64,000 bases of DNA from Acidimicrobiales bacterium (GTDB lineage Bacteria; Actinomycetota; Acidimicrobiia; Acidimicrobiales; JADJXE01): positions 3,569,664 through 3,633,663 of the forward strand of contig JADJXE010000001.1 in the NCBI GenBank assembly GCA_016716005.1. Reading direction: 5' to 3'. Numbering within the stretch: position 1 is the stretch's first letter; each line of letters starts with the position of its first letter. Below the pieces are notes generated by a model, which worked only from the letters and a program-made list of their open reading frames with translations, did no database searches and was not told where the DNA came from. Made by a program: the position numbers and the translations under genes. Shown here one piece after another: positions 6,947 through 15,858 of the stretch.

Positions 6947-8845
6947 TCAGGCCCCGTCGCCGGAGCGGTCGCGCCGCCCCTCGTCCAGGGCCCTGGCGAC
7001 CTCGAGCACGAAGGGGTCGGCCATCACGTCCTCGATGGCGTCGGGGAGGGCCAGGCGCCAGTTCGGCCACTCGTCGATCGTGCCCGGTAGGTTCGGTCGC
7101 TCCTCCACCCGGAGCACGTCCTCGAGCGTGGCGGTCACGATGGCCGGCGGGCTCTCGGCCAGCTGCCGGTGCACCGACACCACGACGGCGTCGAGGTCGT
7201 GGTCGAGCGGCCGGTCGTCGGGCACCGCGGCCGCCGACCGCAGGGCGGCCTGCATGGCGGTCGTGCCGGTCACGTTGGGTTCGAGGCCGAGCTCGAGCTG
7301 CACGGCCAGGTCGCTGCCGCTCACCAGCCCGGCCACCGTGGGGAGGTCGTGGGTGGTGACGGCGGCCAGGGCTCGGCCGGGGTACGTGGCCGGCGGGCCC
7401 GGCTCGAACCACACCAGCCGGTACGAGAGGAGGTGCCGGCCGGCCAGCTCGGCCCGCACCTCGTCCTCGACGGTCCCGAGATCCTCGCCCACCACGACGG
7501 CCCCGGCGCGCTCGCTCTCGAGGGCGAGGAGGTCGAGCAGGTCGCCGGCCGGGTAGCGCACGTACGTGCCGTCGGCGGGCCGGCCACCCGGTGGGATCCA
7601 GTACAGGCGGAACAGGCCCATCACGTGGTCGACCCGCATGCCGCCGGCGTGGCGGAGCACGGCCCGGACGGTCTCGATGAAGGGCAGGTAGCCGGCGTTC
7701 CGCAGGCGCCACGGCACGAAGGGTGGGAGGCCCCAGTCCTGCCCCCTGGTGTTGAACTCGTCCGGTGGTGCACCCACGGACACGCCGGGAGCCAGCAGGT
7801 CCTGCCAGGCCCAGGCATCGGCGCCGCCGGGGTCGAACCCGACCGCCAGGTCCTGCACCACGCCCACGTGGGCCGATGCCCGGGCCAGCTGCTCGTCGAG
7901 GAGCCACTGGCACCACGCGTGGAAGCGCACCCGGTCGGCGCGGGCGCGTGCGAAGCGGGCGACGGCCGGCGAGTCGGGGCGCTGCAGCTCGGCCGGCCAG
8001 CCGTGGTACCCGCCGCCGTGCACCTCGGCGATGGCGCAGAAGGTCGTGTACTGCCGCAGGGCGGTGCCCTGGGCGGCCCGGTAGGAGCGGAACGCCCGGG
8101 GCTCGGACCGGCCCCGGCGAGGGCCGGCGGTCTCCCAGATGCGGTCGAGGGCCGTGCGCTTCAGGCGGTAGATCGCGTCGCGGTCGATGTGGCGGTCGGC
8201 GAGCAGGGCCCGGCCGGCGGCCGCCAGCGCGTCCAGGTCGACGGCCGCCTCCCCGGCCCCCGGCACGTCCTCGATGCGGAGGTACTGCACGTTCCGGAAG
8301 CGCCGGCTCGTGGGGTAGTACGGGCTGGGTTGTTGCGGGTGCACCGGTGCATCGGCGTGCAGCGGGTTGAGGATCAGCACCTGGGCACCGAGGTCGCGCG
8401 ACCACCGCCCGAGCTCGGCCAGGTCGGCCAGGTCCCCGATCCCCCAGCTCCGGCGGGACCGTGCCGCGTAGAGCTGCACCGCCCAGCCCCAGGCCCGCAG
8501 GTCGGGGGGCAGGTGGCAGCGGCCGGGCGTCACGACCAGGCGGGTCGGTGGCGCACCGTCGAGTGGCACGAGCCGGTGGTAGCCGAGGGGAAGGTCGGGG
8601 GGGAGGTCCCCGGCGGCGGTGAGGTCGGTCCCGTCCTCGAGCTCGAGCCGCACGCGGCCGTGGAGCGGAGCGGCGTGGCCGGCCCGCACGAACCAGCAGG
8701 GCTCCTCCGGCTCGGGAGGGCCCTCGGCCGCGGGATCCCACCCCACGGCCTCGCGCAGCGCGGCGGTGGTGGCCGGATCGGCGTCGTGCCACGTCCCCCC
8801 GGCGTCCCAGTAGCCGTCCTCGATGCCCCAGCGGTCGGCCGTCAC
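6947..8845 (-). CDS. malQ: 4-alpha-glucanotransferase (GH77, amylomaltase)
   Basis: A 632-residue GH77 enzyme that moves alpha-1,4-glucan segments between maltodextrins or glycogen fragments in the cytoplasm. SPYYPTSRRFRN, the nucleophile Asp406 (MRVDHVMGL), the acid/base Glu454 (VVGEDLGTVEDEV) and Asp500 (VTTHDLPT) are all present. The length fits the long actinobacterial form with an N-terminal extension domain. The start is the GTG at 8845. No Shine-Dalgarno sequence is present, but TACGGT lies exactly six bases upstream, so the message is probably leaderless. It is divergent from the gene at 8895. Confidence 0.95.
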   Translation of the reverse strand: MTADRWGIEDGYWDAGGTWHDADPATTAALREAVGWDPAAEGPPEPEEPCWFVRAGHAAPLHGRVRLELEDGTDLTAAGDLPPDLPLGYHRLVPLDGAPPTRLVVTPGRCHLPPDLRAWGWAVQLYAARSRRSWGIGDLADLAELGRWSRDLGAQVLILNPLHADAPVHPQQPSPYYPTSRRFRNVQYLRIEDVPGAGEAAVDLDALAAAGRALLADRHIDRDAIYRLKRTALDRIWETAGPRRGRSEPRAFRSYRAAQGTALRQYTTFCAIAEVHGGGYHGWPAELQRPDSPAVARFARARADRVRFHAWCQWLLDEQLARASAHVGVVQDLAVGFDPGGADAWAWQDLLAPGVSVGAPPDEFNTRGQDWGLPPFVPWRLRNAGYLPFIETVRAVLRHAGGMRVDHVMGLFRLYWIPPGGRPADGTYVRYPAGDLLDLLALESERAGAVVVGEDLGTVEDEVRAELAGRHLLSYRLVWFEPGPPATYPGRALAAVTTHDLPTVAGLVSGSDLAVQLELGLEPNVTGTTAMQAALRSAAAVPDDRPLDHDLDAVVVSVHRQLAESPPAIVTATLEDVLRVEERPNLPGTIDEWPNWRLALPDAIEDVMADPFVLEVARALDEGRRDRSGDGA

Positions 8846-8851
8846 CGAATC

Positions 8852-8857
8852 ACCGTA
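8852..8857 (-). promoter_or_regulatory. Minus-10 box of malQ (leaderless)
   Basis: TACGGT on the minus strand ends six bases before the malQ GTG, placing the transcription start at or next to the start codon. No clear -35 is visible. Same geometry as at uvrA, uvrB and uvrC. Confidence 0.6.
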
Positions 8858-8882
8858 TCGGGGCCGGGTGGGGCCCTGGTCC

Positions 8883-8888
8883 TAGACT
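8883..8888 (+). promoter_or_regulatory. Minus-10 box of the 8895 gene (leaderless)
   Basis: TAGACT followed by six bases and then the GTG at 8895. No Shine-Dalgarno sequence lies in between. It forms a divergent promoter region of about 50 bases with malQ. Confidence 0.6.
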
Positions 8889-8894
8889 GCGCGC

Positions 8895-9188
8895 GTGTCC
8901 CGATGGCTGCTCGAACGGCGTCTCACCGACGTCGCCCGTCGGCTCCGGCGCCTCCGCGACGAGCTGGAGGTGGTCGGGGAGCAGCTCGACCTGCTGGCCG
9001 ACACCGCCGGCGACACCCGGCTGCGGGCGCTGGTCTCGGAGACGCCGCTGGCCGACCGTGAGCACCAGGAGGCGCAGCGCCACGCCGACGCGATGGCCCG
9101 CCGGCGGGCCGAGGTGGCCGATTCGCTCGCCCGCCTCGAGCGGGTCCAGGACGAGCTGCTCGATCGCCTCGTCACCGAGCGGCGCTGA
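8895..9188 (+). CDS. Small coiled-coil protein of unknown function
   Basis: A 97-residue protein rich in Arg, Glu and Leu in heptad-like order (RRLTDVARRLRRLRDELE; RLERVQDELLDRL), so mainly two long coiled-coil helices. No signal peptide or membrane segment. It lies 18 bases before pdtaR on the same strand and should be cotranscribed with it. I recognise no enzyme family. A partner or structural role next to the ANTAR regulator is inference only. The start is the GTG at 8895, probably on a leaderless mRNA. Confidence 0.75.
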   Translation: MSRWLLERRLTDVARRLRRLRDELEVVGEQLDLLADTAGDTRLRALVSETPLADREHQEAQRHADAMARRRAEVADSLARLERVQDELLDRLVTERR

Positions 9189-9206
9189 GCGGCGAGGGGT
9201 CCCGCA

Positions 9207-9788
9207 GTGAGCGTGCGCGTCGTGATCGCCGAGGACGAGGCCATCATCCGGCTCGACCTCAAGGAGACCCTCGAGGAGGAGGGCTACGAGGTCGTGGGGG
9301 AGACGGGCCGGGGTGACGAGGCCGTGCGGCTGGTCCGCGACCTCCGGCCCGATCTGGTCATCCTCGACCTGAAGATGCCGGGCGTCGACGGGCTGACGGC
9401 GGCGCGCGAGATCGCGGGCGAGCGCCTCGCCGCCGTGCTGGTGCTCACCGCGTTCAGCCAGCGCGACCTGATCGAGCAGGCGCGCGACGCGGGCGCCCTG
9501 GCGTACCTGGTGAAGCCCTTCCAGCGGGCCGAGCTCGTGCCGGCGATCGAGGTCGCGCTGGGGCGCTTCCGCGAGATCGTCGCCCTCGCCGGTGAGGTGG
9601 CCGACCTGGAGGACCGCCTCGAGACCCGCAAGCTCGTCGACCGGGCCAAGGGGCTGCTGATGGATCGTCACGGCCTCGACGAGTCCGGTGCCTTCTCGTT
9701 CGTCCAGAAGACGGCGATGCGCCAGCGGGTCACGATGAGGTCGGTCGCCGAGCAGATCATCGCCGGCGACCTCGGCCCCGAGGGCTGA
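9207..9788 (+). CDS. pdtaR: Response regulator with ANTAR RNA-binding domain (PdtaR-like)
   Basis: 193 residues. The N-terminal receiver has the acidic pair EDE (9-11), phosphoacceptor Asp54 (VILDLKMPG) and Lys in YLVKPF. The C-terminal ANTAR domain (about 125-185) contains ETRKLVDRAKGLLMDRHGL and an aromatic/basic last helix. ANTAR regulators bind paired hexaloop RNA hairpins and prevent termination. In M. tuberculosis the homologue Rv1626 also lies near polA and is phosphorylated by PdtaS; no such kinase is next to this gene. The GTG start follows a GAGGGG site. It ends three bases before polA. Confidence 0.93.
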   Translation: MSVRVVIAEDEAIIRLDLKETLEEEGYEVVGETGRGDEAVRLVRDLRPDLVILDLKMPGVDGLTAAREIAGERLAAVLVLTAFSQRDLIEQARDAGALAYLVKPFQRAELVPAIEVALGRFREIVALAGEVADLEDRLETRKLVDRAKGLLMDRHGLDESGAFSFVQKTAMRQRVTMRSVAEQIIAGDLGPEG

Positions 9789-9791
9789 GCG

Positions 9792-12461
9792 GTGGCGACG
9801 ATCCTCGTGCTCGACGGCAACTCGCTCACCTACCGGGCCTTCTTCGCCCTGCCCGCCGACCTGGCCACCGCGTCGGGACAGGTGACCAACGCGGTGTTCG
9901 GGTTCACGTCGATGCTCGTGAACCTGCTCCGCGACCACCGGCCCGACGGCGTGGTGGTCGCGTTCGACCGGCCCGAGCCCACGTTCCGCCACGAGGCGGT
10001 GCCCACGTACAAGGCCCAGCGCGAGGCCGCGCCCGACATCCTCCGCCAGCAGATGGGGCTCGTACGCCGGGTGGTCGAGACCCTCGGCATCCCTCAGCTC
10101 GAGGTGGCCGGCTTCGAGGCCGACGACATCATCGCCACTCTCGCGACCCGGGCCGACGCTGCCGGCGACGACGTGCTGATCGTCACCGGCGACCGCGACA
10201 CCTACCAGCTGGTGCGCGATCCGCACGTACGCGTGCTCTACAACCGTCGCGGGGTCTCCGACTACGCGCTCTACGACGAGGCCGGGATCGCCGAGCGCAC
10301 CGGTGTCACCCCCGCGCAGTACCCGGAGTACGCGGCGCTGCGGGGCGACCCGTCCGACAACCTCCCCGGGGTCCCCGGGGTGGGTGAGAAGACCGCGGCC
10401 AAGCTCATCCGGGAGTACGGCGGGATCGACGGGGTCTTCGAGCACCTCGACGAGCTGTCACCCAAGCTCCGTCAGAACCTCGCCGCACACGAGGCCGAGG
10501 TCCGCCAGAACGCCCGGGTGATGGTGCTGGTGCGTGACGTGCCCCTCGACATCGAGCCCGGCGAGCTGCGGCTGCCCCGGCCCGACCTCGACGAGGTGCG
10601 GCGGCTGTTCGACTTCCTCGAGTTCCGGACCCTCTTCGACCGCCTGCTGGAGGTGCTGGGCGACGAGGGGGTGGCGCCCTCCGGCGGGGGGGAGGTGCTC
10701 GAGGCGGAGGTCGTCGAGGTGGCGACGGTCGAGGAGGCCGCCGCGCTCCTCGACCGGCTCGCGACGGGGCCGCACGTGGCCGTGGCCGGGGCGTGGGCCG
10801 GCCCGCCCGGGCGGTCACCGCTCGAGGGCGTCGCCGTGGTGGTCGACGACGCGGTCGCCGAGGTCGCGTGGATCCCCTCGGCGGTGCTCGGTGGGGCGGC
10901 CCGAGCCCTGGGGGCGCTCCTGGGGGCGGACGGCCCGGGCGTCGAGGCGCACCAGGCCAAGCCCCTCATGCGCAGCCTGTTCGCCGCCGGGGTCGACGTC
11001 ACCGGCCTGGTCCTCGACACCGCCATCGCCGCCTACCTCCTCGACCCTGCCGAGGCCCGCTACGACCTCGCCGACCTCCTGCCCCGCTACACGGGCATGG
11101 TCAGGCCGGCGGGCGGGGCTCCGGAGGGCCAGCTCGACCTGGCGGGCACCGGCGCGTCGGCGGCCCTCGAGGCGGCGCGCGACGCGTTGGCTGTCTGCCG
11201 CCTGGCGCCGGTGCTCACCGGCGCCCTCGACGCCCAGGGCGTCCGCGGGCTCTACGACCGGATCGAGAACCCGCTGGTGCGGGTGCTGGCCCGGATGGAG
11301 GAGGTGGGCGTCGGCGTCGACGTGGCCGAGCTGCGCGCGTTGAGCCAGCGCCTGTCCGCCGAGTGCGCCCGGCTCACGGCCGAGATCCACGACGCCGCGG
11401 GCGTGGTGTTCAACGTGAACTCCACACCGCAGCTGCGGGAGGTGCTGTTCGACCGTCTGGGCCTGGCGCCGCAGAAGAAGACGAAGACGGGGTACTCCAC
11501 CGATGCGGCCTCGCTCGAGCGGCTCCGCGACCAGCACCCGATCGTGCAGCTGCTGCTCGACTACCGCGAGGTCGAGAAGCTGCGCTCCACGTACGGCGAG
11601 GGGCTCCTCGCCGAGGTCGGACCCGACGGCCGCATCCACGCCACCTTCAACCAGACGGTGGCCCGCACGGGGCGGCTGAGCTCCGATGCGCCGAACCTGC
11701 ACAACATCCCCGTCCGCCGCGAGGAGGGGCGTCTGTTCCGCCGCGCCTTCGTGCCGGCGCCCGGCTTCGAGCTCCTCGTCGCCGACTACAACCAGATCGA
11801 GCTGCGCTGCATCGCCCACCTGGCCGAGGACCCCGGGCTCATCGCCGCGTTCGAGGCGGGCACCGACATCCACACGGCCACCGCGTCGCGGGTGTTCGGC
11901 GTCGCGCCGGCCGACGTCACGGTCGACATGCGGTCGAAGGCGAAGATGGTGTCGTACGGGCTCGCATACGGCATGGAGGCGTACGGCCTGGGCCAGCGCC
12001 TCTCCATCCCCACCGAGGAGGCCGCCGAGATCCTCGATGCCTATTTCGTCGCGTTCCCGGCGGTGCGGGCGTACATGGACGCCACCGTGGCCGAGGCTCG
12101 CCAGCGCGGCTACACCGAGACCCTCTTCGGGCGCCGCCGCCCCATCCCCGAGCTCCAGTCGTCGAACCACCGCGTGCGGCAGGCCGGCGAGCGCCAGGCC
12201 ATGAACGCGGGGATCCAGGGCCTGGCCGCCGACCTGTTCAAGGTGGCGCTCGTCCGCCTCGACCGGGCGCTGGAGGCCGAGGCCCTCCGCAGCCGGCTGA
12301 TCCTCCAGGTGCACGACGAGGTGCTGGTCGAGGTGGCGCCCGACGAGCACGACCACGTGGCCGAGCTGACCCGGGCCACGATGGAGGGTGCCGGCGACCT
12401 GCGCGTGCCGCTGGCCGTGAACCTGGCCTTCGGGCCCAACTGGGCCGACGCCAAGCCGTGA
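9792..12461 (+). CDS. polA: DNA polymerase I
   Basis: 889 residues. An N-terminal 5' nuclease (about 1-295, with FEADDIIATLA and GVPGVGEKTA), a middle domain in the 3'-5' exonuclease position, and a family-A polymerase (about 500-889). Motif A is LLVADYNQIELR, motif B RSKAKMVSYGLAYG and motif C ILQVHDEVLVE. The middle domain lacks the DxE metal-binding motif, so proofreading is probably absent, as in mycobacterial PolA. The O-helix has Tyr where the E. coli enzyme has Phe762. It fills gaps in repair and removes primers. The GTG start is three bases after the pdtaR stop. Confidence 0.97.
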   Translation: MATILVLDGNSLTYRAFFALPADLATASGQVTNAVFGFTSMLVNLLRDHRPDGVVVAFDRPEPTFRHEAVPTYKAQREAAPDILRQQMGLVRRVVETLGIPQLEVAGFEADDIIATLATRADAAGDDVLIVTGDRDTYQLVRDPHVRVLYNRRGVSDYALYDEAGIAERTGVTPAQYPEYAALRGDPSDNLPGVPGVGEKTAAKLIREYGGIDGVFEHLDELSPKLRQNLAAHEAEVRQNARVMVLVRDVPLDIEPGELRLPRPDLDEVRRLFDFLEFRTLFDRLLEVLGDEGVAPSGGGEVLEAEVVEVATVEEAAALLDRLATGPHVAVAGAWAGPPGRSPLEGVAVVVDDAVAEVAWIPSAVLGGAARALGALLGADGPGVEAHQAKPLMRSLFAAGVDVTGLVLDTAIAAYLLDPAEARYDLADLLPRYTGMVRPAGGAPEGQLDLAGTGASAALEAARDALAVCRLAPVLTGALDAQGVRGLYDRIENPLVRVLARMEEVGVGVDVAELRALSQRLSAECARLTAEIHDAAGVVFNVNSTPQLREVLFDRLGLAPQKKTKTGYSTDAASLERLRDQHPIVQLLLDYREVEKLRSTYGEGLLAEVGPDGRIHATFNQTVARTGRLSSDAPNLHNIPVRREEGRLFRRAFVPAPGFELLVADYNQIELRCIAHLAEDPGLIAAFEAGTDIHTATASRVFGVAPADVTVDMRSKAKMVSYGLAYGMEAYGLGQRLSIPTEEAAEILDAYFVAFPAVRAYMDATVAEARQRGYTETLFGRRRPIPELQSSNHRVRQAGERQAMNAGIQGLAADLFKVALVRLDRALEAEALRSRLILQVHDEVLVEVAPDEHDHVAELTRATMEGAGDLRVPLAVNLAFGPNWADAKP

Positions 12462-13252
12462 CAGGCGGAGGCGGCGGGGCGGCGGCGCCCGGCGCCCGGC
12501 GCCGCTGGTTCGAGCCGCTGGCCGACCACCTCGGCCGGGCCTACCTGCGCTACTCGTTCACGTACGGCACCGCCCAGGAGGTCGACGCCCTGGTCGAGCT
12601 CCTGCAGCTCCGGCCGGGCGACCGCGTCCTCGACGTCGGCTGCGGCCCCGGCCGGCATGCACGTGCGCTGGCCGAGCGGGGCATCCGGGTCGTCGGCGCC
12701 GACATCTCGCACCGGTTCCTGGCCCTCGCGTGCGCCGGGGCCCCCGCCGGCTGCGCCTTCGTCCGTGCCGATGCGGTCTCGCTCCCCGTGCGCCCCGCCT
12801 TCGATGCCGTGATCTCGCTCTGCCAGGGGGGGTTCGGTCTGCTCGGTGGCCCTGGCGACCCGGTGGGGGCCGACCCGGCAGCAGGCACCGCCGACGGGGT
12901 CGCCCTCGACGCCATGGCGGCGGCCCTGCGGCCCGGCGGCCGGCTGGCCGTGAGCGCGTTCTCGGCCTACTTCCAGGTGCGGTACCTGGAGGACTCCGAG
13001 TTCGACGCCGCGACGGGCGTGAACCGCGAGCAGACCACGATCCGCGACGAGGACGGCCGGGAGGCGCCGTGCGAGCTGTGGACCACCTGCTTCACCCCCC
13101 GGGAGCTGCGGTTGCTGGCCCGGCGCGCCGGGCTCGCGGTGGACGCCGTCTGGGCGGTGGCACCCGGCGACTTCGCGCCCCGGCCCCCCGACCTCGACCA
13201 TCCCGAGTTCCTGCTCGTCGCGACCAGGCCCGGTGGTAACCTGGGCGGCTGA
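12458..13252 (+). CDS. Class I SAM-dependent methyltransferase
   Basis: A 264-residue methyltransferase with motif I VLDVGCGPGRHA, an acidic residue after strand 2 (VVGADIS), and the later FDAVISLCQGGFGLLG and ALRPGGRLAVSAFS segments. The GTG overlaps the polA stop (GTGA); the long frame further upstream is a polA shadow. The substrate cannot be told from the sequence. It lies between polA and rpsA, where other actinobacteria also often carry a methyltransferase. A DNA or RNA substrate is not implied by any visible motif; a small-molecule or lipid target is equally likely. Confidence 0.85.
   Translation: MTGGGGGAAAPGARRRWFEPLADHLGRAYLRYSFTYGTAQEVDALVELLQLRPGDRVLDVGCGPGRHARALAERGIRVVGADISHRFLALACAGAPAGCAFVRADAVSLPVRPAFDAVISLCQGGFGLLGGPGDPVGADPAAGTADGVALDAMAAALRPGGRLAVSAFSAYFQVRYLEDSEFDAATGVNREQTTIRDEDGREAPCELWTTCFTPRELRLLARRAGLAVDAVWAVAPGDFAPRPPDLDHPEFLLVATRPGGNLGG
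13237..13242 (+). promoter_or_regulatory. Possible minus-10 box of rpsA
   Basis: TAACCT at the very end of the methyltransferase gene would give rpsA a 5' leader of about 130 bases. A leader of this size before rpsA would suit autogenous control, but I see no firm structure. Weak evidence. Confidence 0.3.
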
Positions 13253-13381
13253 CCGCCCCACGAGCGGTCGGTGGATGCCCGCTCGTTCGGCTCGTCCCGT
13301 CGGGAACGCCCGCCCGGGGCGGCACGAGCAGCGGCGCCACCCCTCCCACGACCCAGCGTCCCCAGCAAAGGCGATCTCATC

Positions 13382-14899
13382 TTGTCCGACCAGGCCTCAC
13401 CGACCACTCCCACCGACGACGCGGCCGTGCCGGCCGTGGCCACCGTGGACGACTACGTGCTCCGCGAGGTCGTCGCCGACGATCTCGAGATGTCCTTCGC
13501 CGACGCCGTCGAGCAGACGCTCGTCGACGTGGAGGACGGCCAGATCGTCGAAGGCACCGTGGTCAAGGTCGACAAGGACGAGGTCCTCCTCGACATCGGC
13601 TACAAGTCGGAGGGGGTCATCCCGTCGCGCGAGCTCTCGATCCGCAACGACGTCGACCCCGGTGAGATCGTGTCGCTCGGCGACCACGTCGAGGCCCTTG
13701 TCCTGCAGAAGGAGGACAAGGAGGGCCGGCTGATCCTGTCCAAGAAGCGGGCCCAGTACGAGCGGGCCTGGGGCACGATCGAGCGGATCAAGGATGAGGA
13801 GGGCGTCGTCGAGGGGCCGGTCATCGAGGTCGTCAAGGGTGGCCTGATCCTCGACATCGGTCTCCGGGGCTTCCTGCCCGCCTCGCTGGTCGAGCTTCGG
13901 CGCGTGCGCGACCTGCAGCCCTACGTGGGTCGCACGCTGCAGGCCAAGATCATCGAGCTCGACAAGAACCGCAACAACGTGGTGCTGTCGCGCCGGGCGT
14001 GGCTGGAGGAGACGCAGAAGGAGCAGCGCGAGGACTTCCTGGCCAACCTCAAGCCGGGCGAGACCCGCACGGGCGTGGTGTCGTCGGTCGTCAACTTCGG
14101 CGCCTTCGTCGATCTCGGCGGCATGGACGGCCTCGTCCACGTGTCGGAGCTGTCCTGGAAGCACGTCAACCACCCGAGCGACGTGGTCCAGGTGGGCGAC
14201 GAGGTCACGGTGCAGGTGCTCGAGGTCGACCACGACCGCGAGCGCATCAGCCTGTCGCTGAAGGCCACCCAGCAGGACCCCTGGCAGGAGTTCGCCACCA
14301 ACCACCGGGTGGGGGAGCTCGTGTACGGGCGGGTCACCAAGCTCGTCCCGTTCGGTGCGTTCGTGCAGGTCGGCGACGGCATCGAGGGGCTCGTGCACAT
14401 CTCGGAGATGTCAGCGCACCACGTCGACCTGCCCGAGCAGGTGGTCACCCCCGGTGAGGAGCTGTGGGTGAAGATCATCGACCTCGACCTGCAGCGCCGG
14501 CGCATCAGCCTGTCGATCAAGCAGGCGGCCGAGGGCGGCGTGGTGGCCGCCGAGTACCAGGAGCACTTCGGCGAGCACGCCTACGACGCCGAGGGCAACT
14601 ACATCGGCGGGGCCGTGGCCGACGATGCAGAGCGGGCCGAGGCCTGGGCCGAGTACTACGCCCAGTACGGCGAGCAGCCGGGCGAGGGCGGCCTCCCCGA
14701 GGGCCAGCCCCCGAGCGGTCCCCCGGCCGAGGCGCGAGCCGCTGCCGAGGCGGAGGTCGTTCCCGAGGCGGAGGTCGTGGCCGAAGCCGTTGCCGAGGTC
14801 GTCGCCGAGGCGGAAGCCGTTGCCGAGGCGGAGGTTGCCGAGGCGGAGGTCGTGGCGGCCGAGGTCGAGGTGGCCGAGGCCGGCCCCGAGGCCGGCTGA
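13382..14899 (+). CDS. rpsA: 30S ribosomal protein S1
   Basis: Four S1 RNA-binding domains in order: GQIVEGTVVKVDKDEVLLDIG, EGPVIEVVKGGLILDIGLRG, GETRTGVVSSVVNFGAFVDLG and GELVYGRVTKLVPFGAFVQVG. From the TTG at 13382 the protein is 505 residues, normal for actinobacterial S1. The frame is open back to 13271, but LSDQ... as N-terminus fits other S1 proteins; an AAAGG lies about 11 bases before the TTG. The C-terminus is a low-complexity Ala/Glu/Val tail (see the repeat at 14744). It helps bind mRNAs to the 30S subunit. Confidence 0.95.
   Translation: MSDQASPTTPTDDAAVPAVATVDDYVLREVVADDLEMSFADAVEQTLVDVEDGQIVEGTVVKVDKDEVLLDIGYKSEGVIPSRELSIRNDVDPGEIVSLGDHVEALVLQKEDKEGRLILSKKRAQYERAWGTIERIKDEEGVVEGPVIEVVKGGLILDIGLRGFLPASLVELRRVRDLQPYVGRTLQAKIIELDKNRNNVVLSRRAWLEETQKEQREDFLANLKPGETRTGVVSSVVNFGAFVDLGGMDGLVHVSELSWKHVNHPSDVVQVGDEVTVQVLEVDHDRERISLSLKATQQDPWQEFATNHRVGELVYGRVTKLVPFGAFVQVGDGIEGLVHISEMSAHHVDLPEQVVTPGEELWVKIIDLDLQRRRISLSIKQAAEGGVVAAEYQEHFGEHAYDAEGNYIGGAVADDAERAEAWAEYYAQYGEQPGEGGLPEGQPPSGPPAEARAAAEAEVVPEAEVVAEAVAEVVAEAEAVAEAEVAEAEVVAAEVEVAEAGPEAG
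14744..14896 (+). repeat. Degenerate Ala-Glu-Val coding repeat at the 3' end of rpsA
   Basis: GCCGAGGCGGAGGTC-type units repeat imperfectly about eight times and encode AEAEVV, AEVVAEAEA and AEVEVAEA-like blocks. Unit lengths stay multiples of three. Such tails are disordered or helical; length probably varies between strains. Confidence 0.8.
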
Positions 14900-15074
14900 C
14901 GCCGGTCCCACCCGCGCTTTCGCCCTCGGAACGCTTCAGGTCGGAAGCCCTCCGGCCGACAGGAGGTTCGTGCGTCACGGGTGCCATGCTGATCCCGTGA
15001 TGCGACCGGATCCGCCGCGACACGCTCGTCGGCGGTGCCGGGCCACCGGAGCGTCACGAGGAGCGAGGTAGCGA

Positions 15075-15839
15075 GTGGGATCGCGACGGACCCTCATTCT
15101 GATCGCAGCCGTCCTGATCGGGGCGATCGCGGCCTACGCCCTCTACAGCTACGTGAACGGCGTCGAGGATCGTGCCTACGACAACGCACGGCGCGTGCAG
15201 GTGTTCGTCGTCGACGAGCCCATCGTGAAGGGCACCTCGGGTGACCAGGCGGTCGCCGACAAGCTGATCGGCGTGGGGGAGATCCCCCAGGAGTTCCGCC
15301 CGGCCAACGCCATCACCGACACCGCGGTGCTCAGCGGCAAGGTGGCGCTGTACGACCTCTCTCCGGGCCAGGTGGTCGTGGACGGCATGTTCGTCGACCA
15401 GCAGTCGGCCTTCGTGACCTTCGCCGAGCGCATCCCGGTCGACCAGGTCGCCATCACCGTGTCGATCGACCAGGTGCGCGGTGTCGCTGGGCTGCTGGTG
15501 CCGGGCGACAAGGTGAACCTGCTCGTGGTCAGCCCGCCGGCCGAGGGCGCCGCCGGTGGGATCGGTTCGGCGCAGTTCCTGTACCAGAACGTCGACATCC
15601 TGGCCATCGGCCAGACCACCACCGGCGATCTCGGCACCGGCACCGAGGAGTCGAGCGCCGGCAGCGACCTCATCACGTTCTCGGTGCCCCCCGACGCGGC
15701 ACAGCGCATCGCGGTGACCGGCAGCCTGCTGTACCTGACCCTCGCGCCCAAGAACTACGTCCCACTCGACCTGCCCCCGGTGAACGGTGACAACCTGTTC
15801 CAGCCGGGTGTGCTCACGCCCTACCCCAACGCCGGGTGA
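15075..15839 (+). CDS. cpaB: Flp pilus assembly protein CpaB/RcpC
   Basis: 254 residues. One N-terminal membrane helix (LILIAAVLIGAIAAYALYSYV), then a periplasm-like SAF domain (KGTSGDQAVADKLI, SGKVALYDLSPGQVV) and the CpaB core (VDQVAITVSIDQVRGVAGLLVPGDKVNLL). CpaB supports assembly of Flp/Tad pili. The GTG start follows a GAGGAGCGAGG site. It is the first gene of the tad cluster, 20 bases before cpaE. Confidence 0.9.
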   Translation: MGSRRTLILIAAVLIGAIAAYALYSYVNGVEDRAYDNARRVQVFVVDEPIVKGTSGDQAVADKLIGVGEIPQEFRPANAITDTAVLSGKVALYDLSPGQVVVDGMFVDQQSAFVTFAERIPVDQVAITVSIDQVRGVAGLLVPGDKVNLLVVSPPAEGAAGGIGSAQFLYQNVDILAIGQTTTGDLGTGTEESSAGSDLITFSVPPDAAQRIAVTGSLLYLTLAPKNYVPLDLPPVNGDNLFQPGVLTPYPNAG

Positions 15840-15858
15840 CCCGGGGCCGGCGACGCTG

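Noticed and set aside
10793..12457. Long upstream extension of the methyltransferase at 12458
   Set aside because: It is polA read in another frame, rich in Arg, Gly and Pro. The GTG overlapping the polA stop is the real start.
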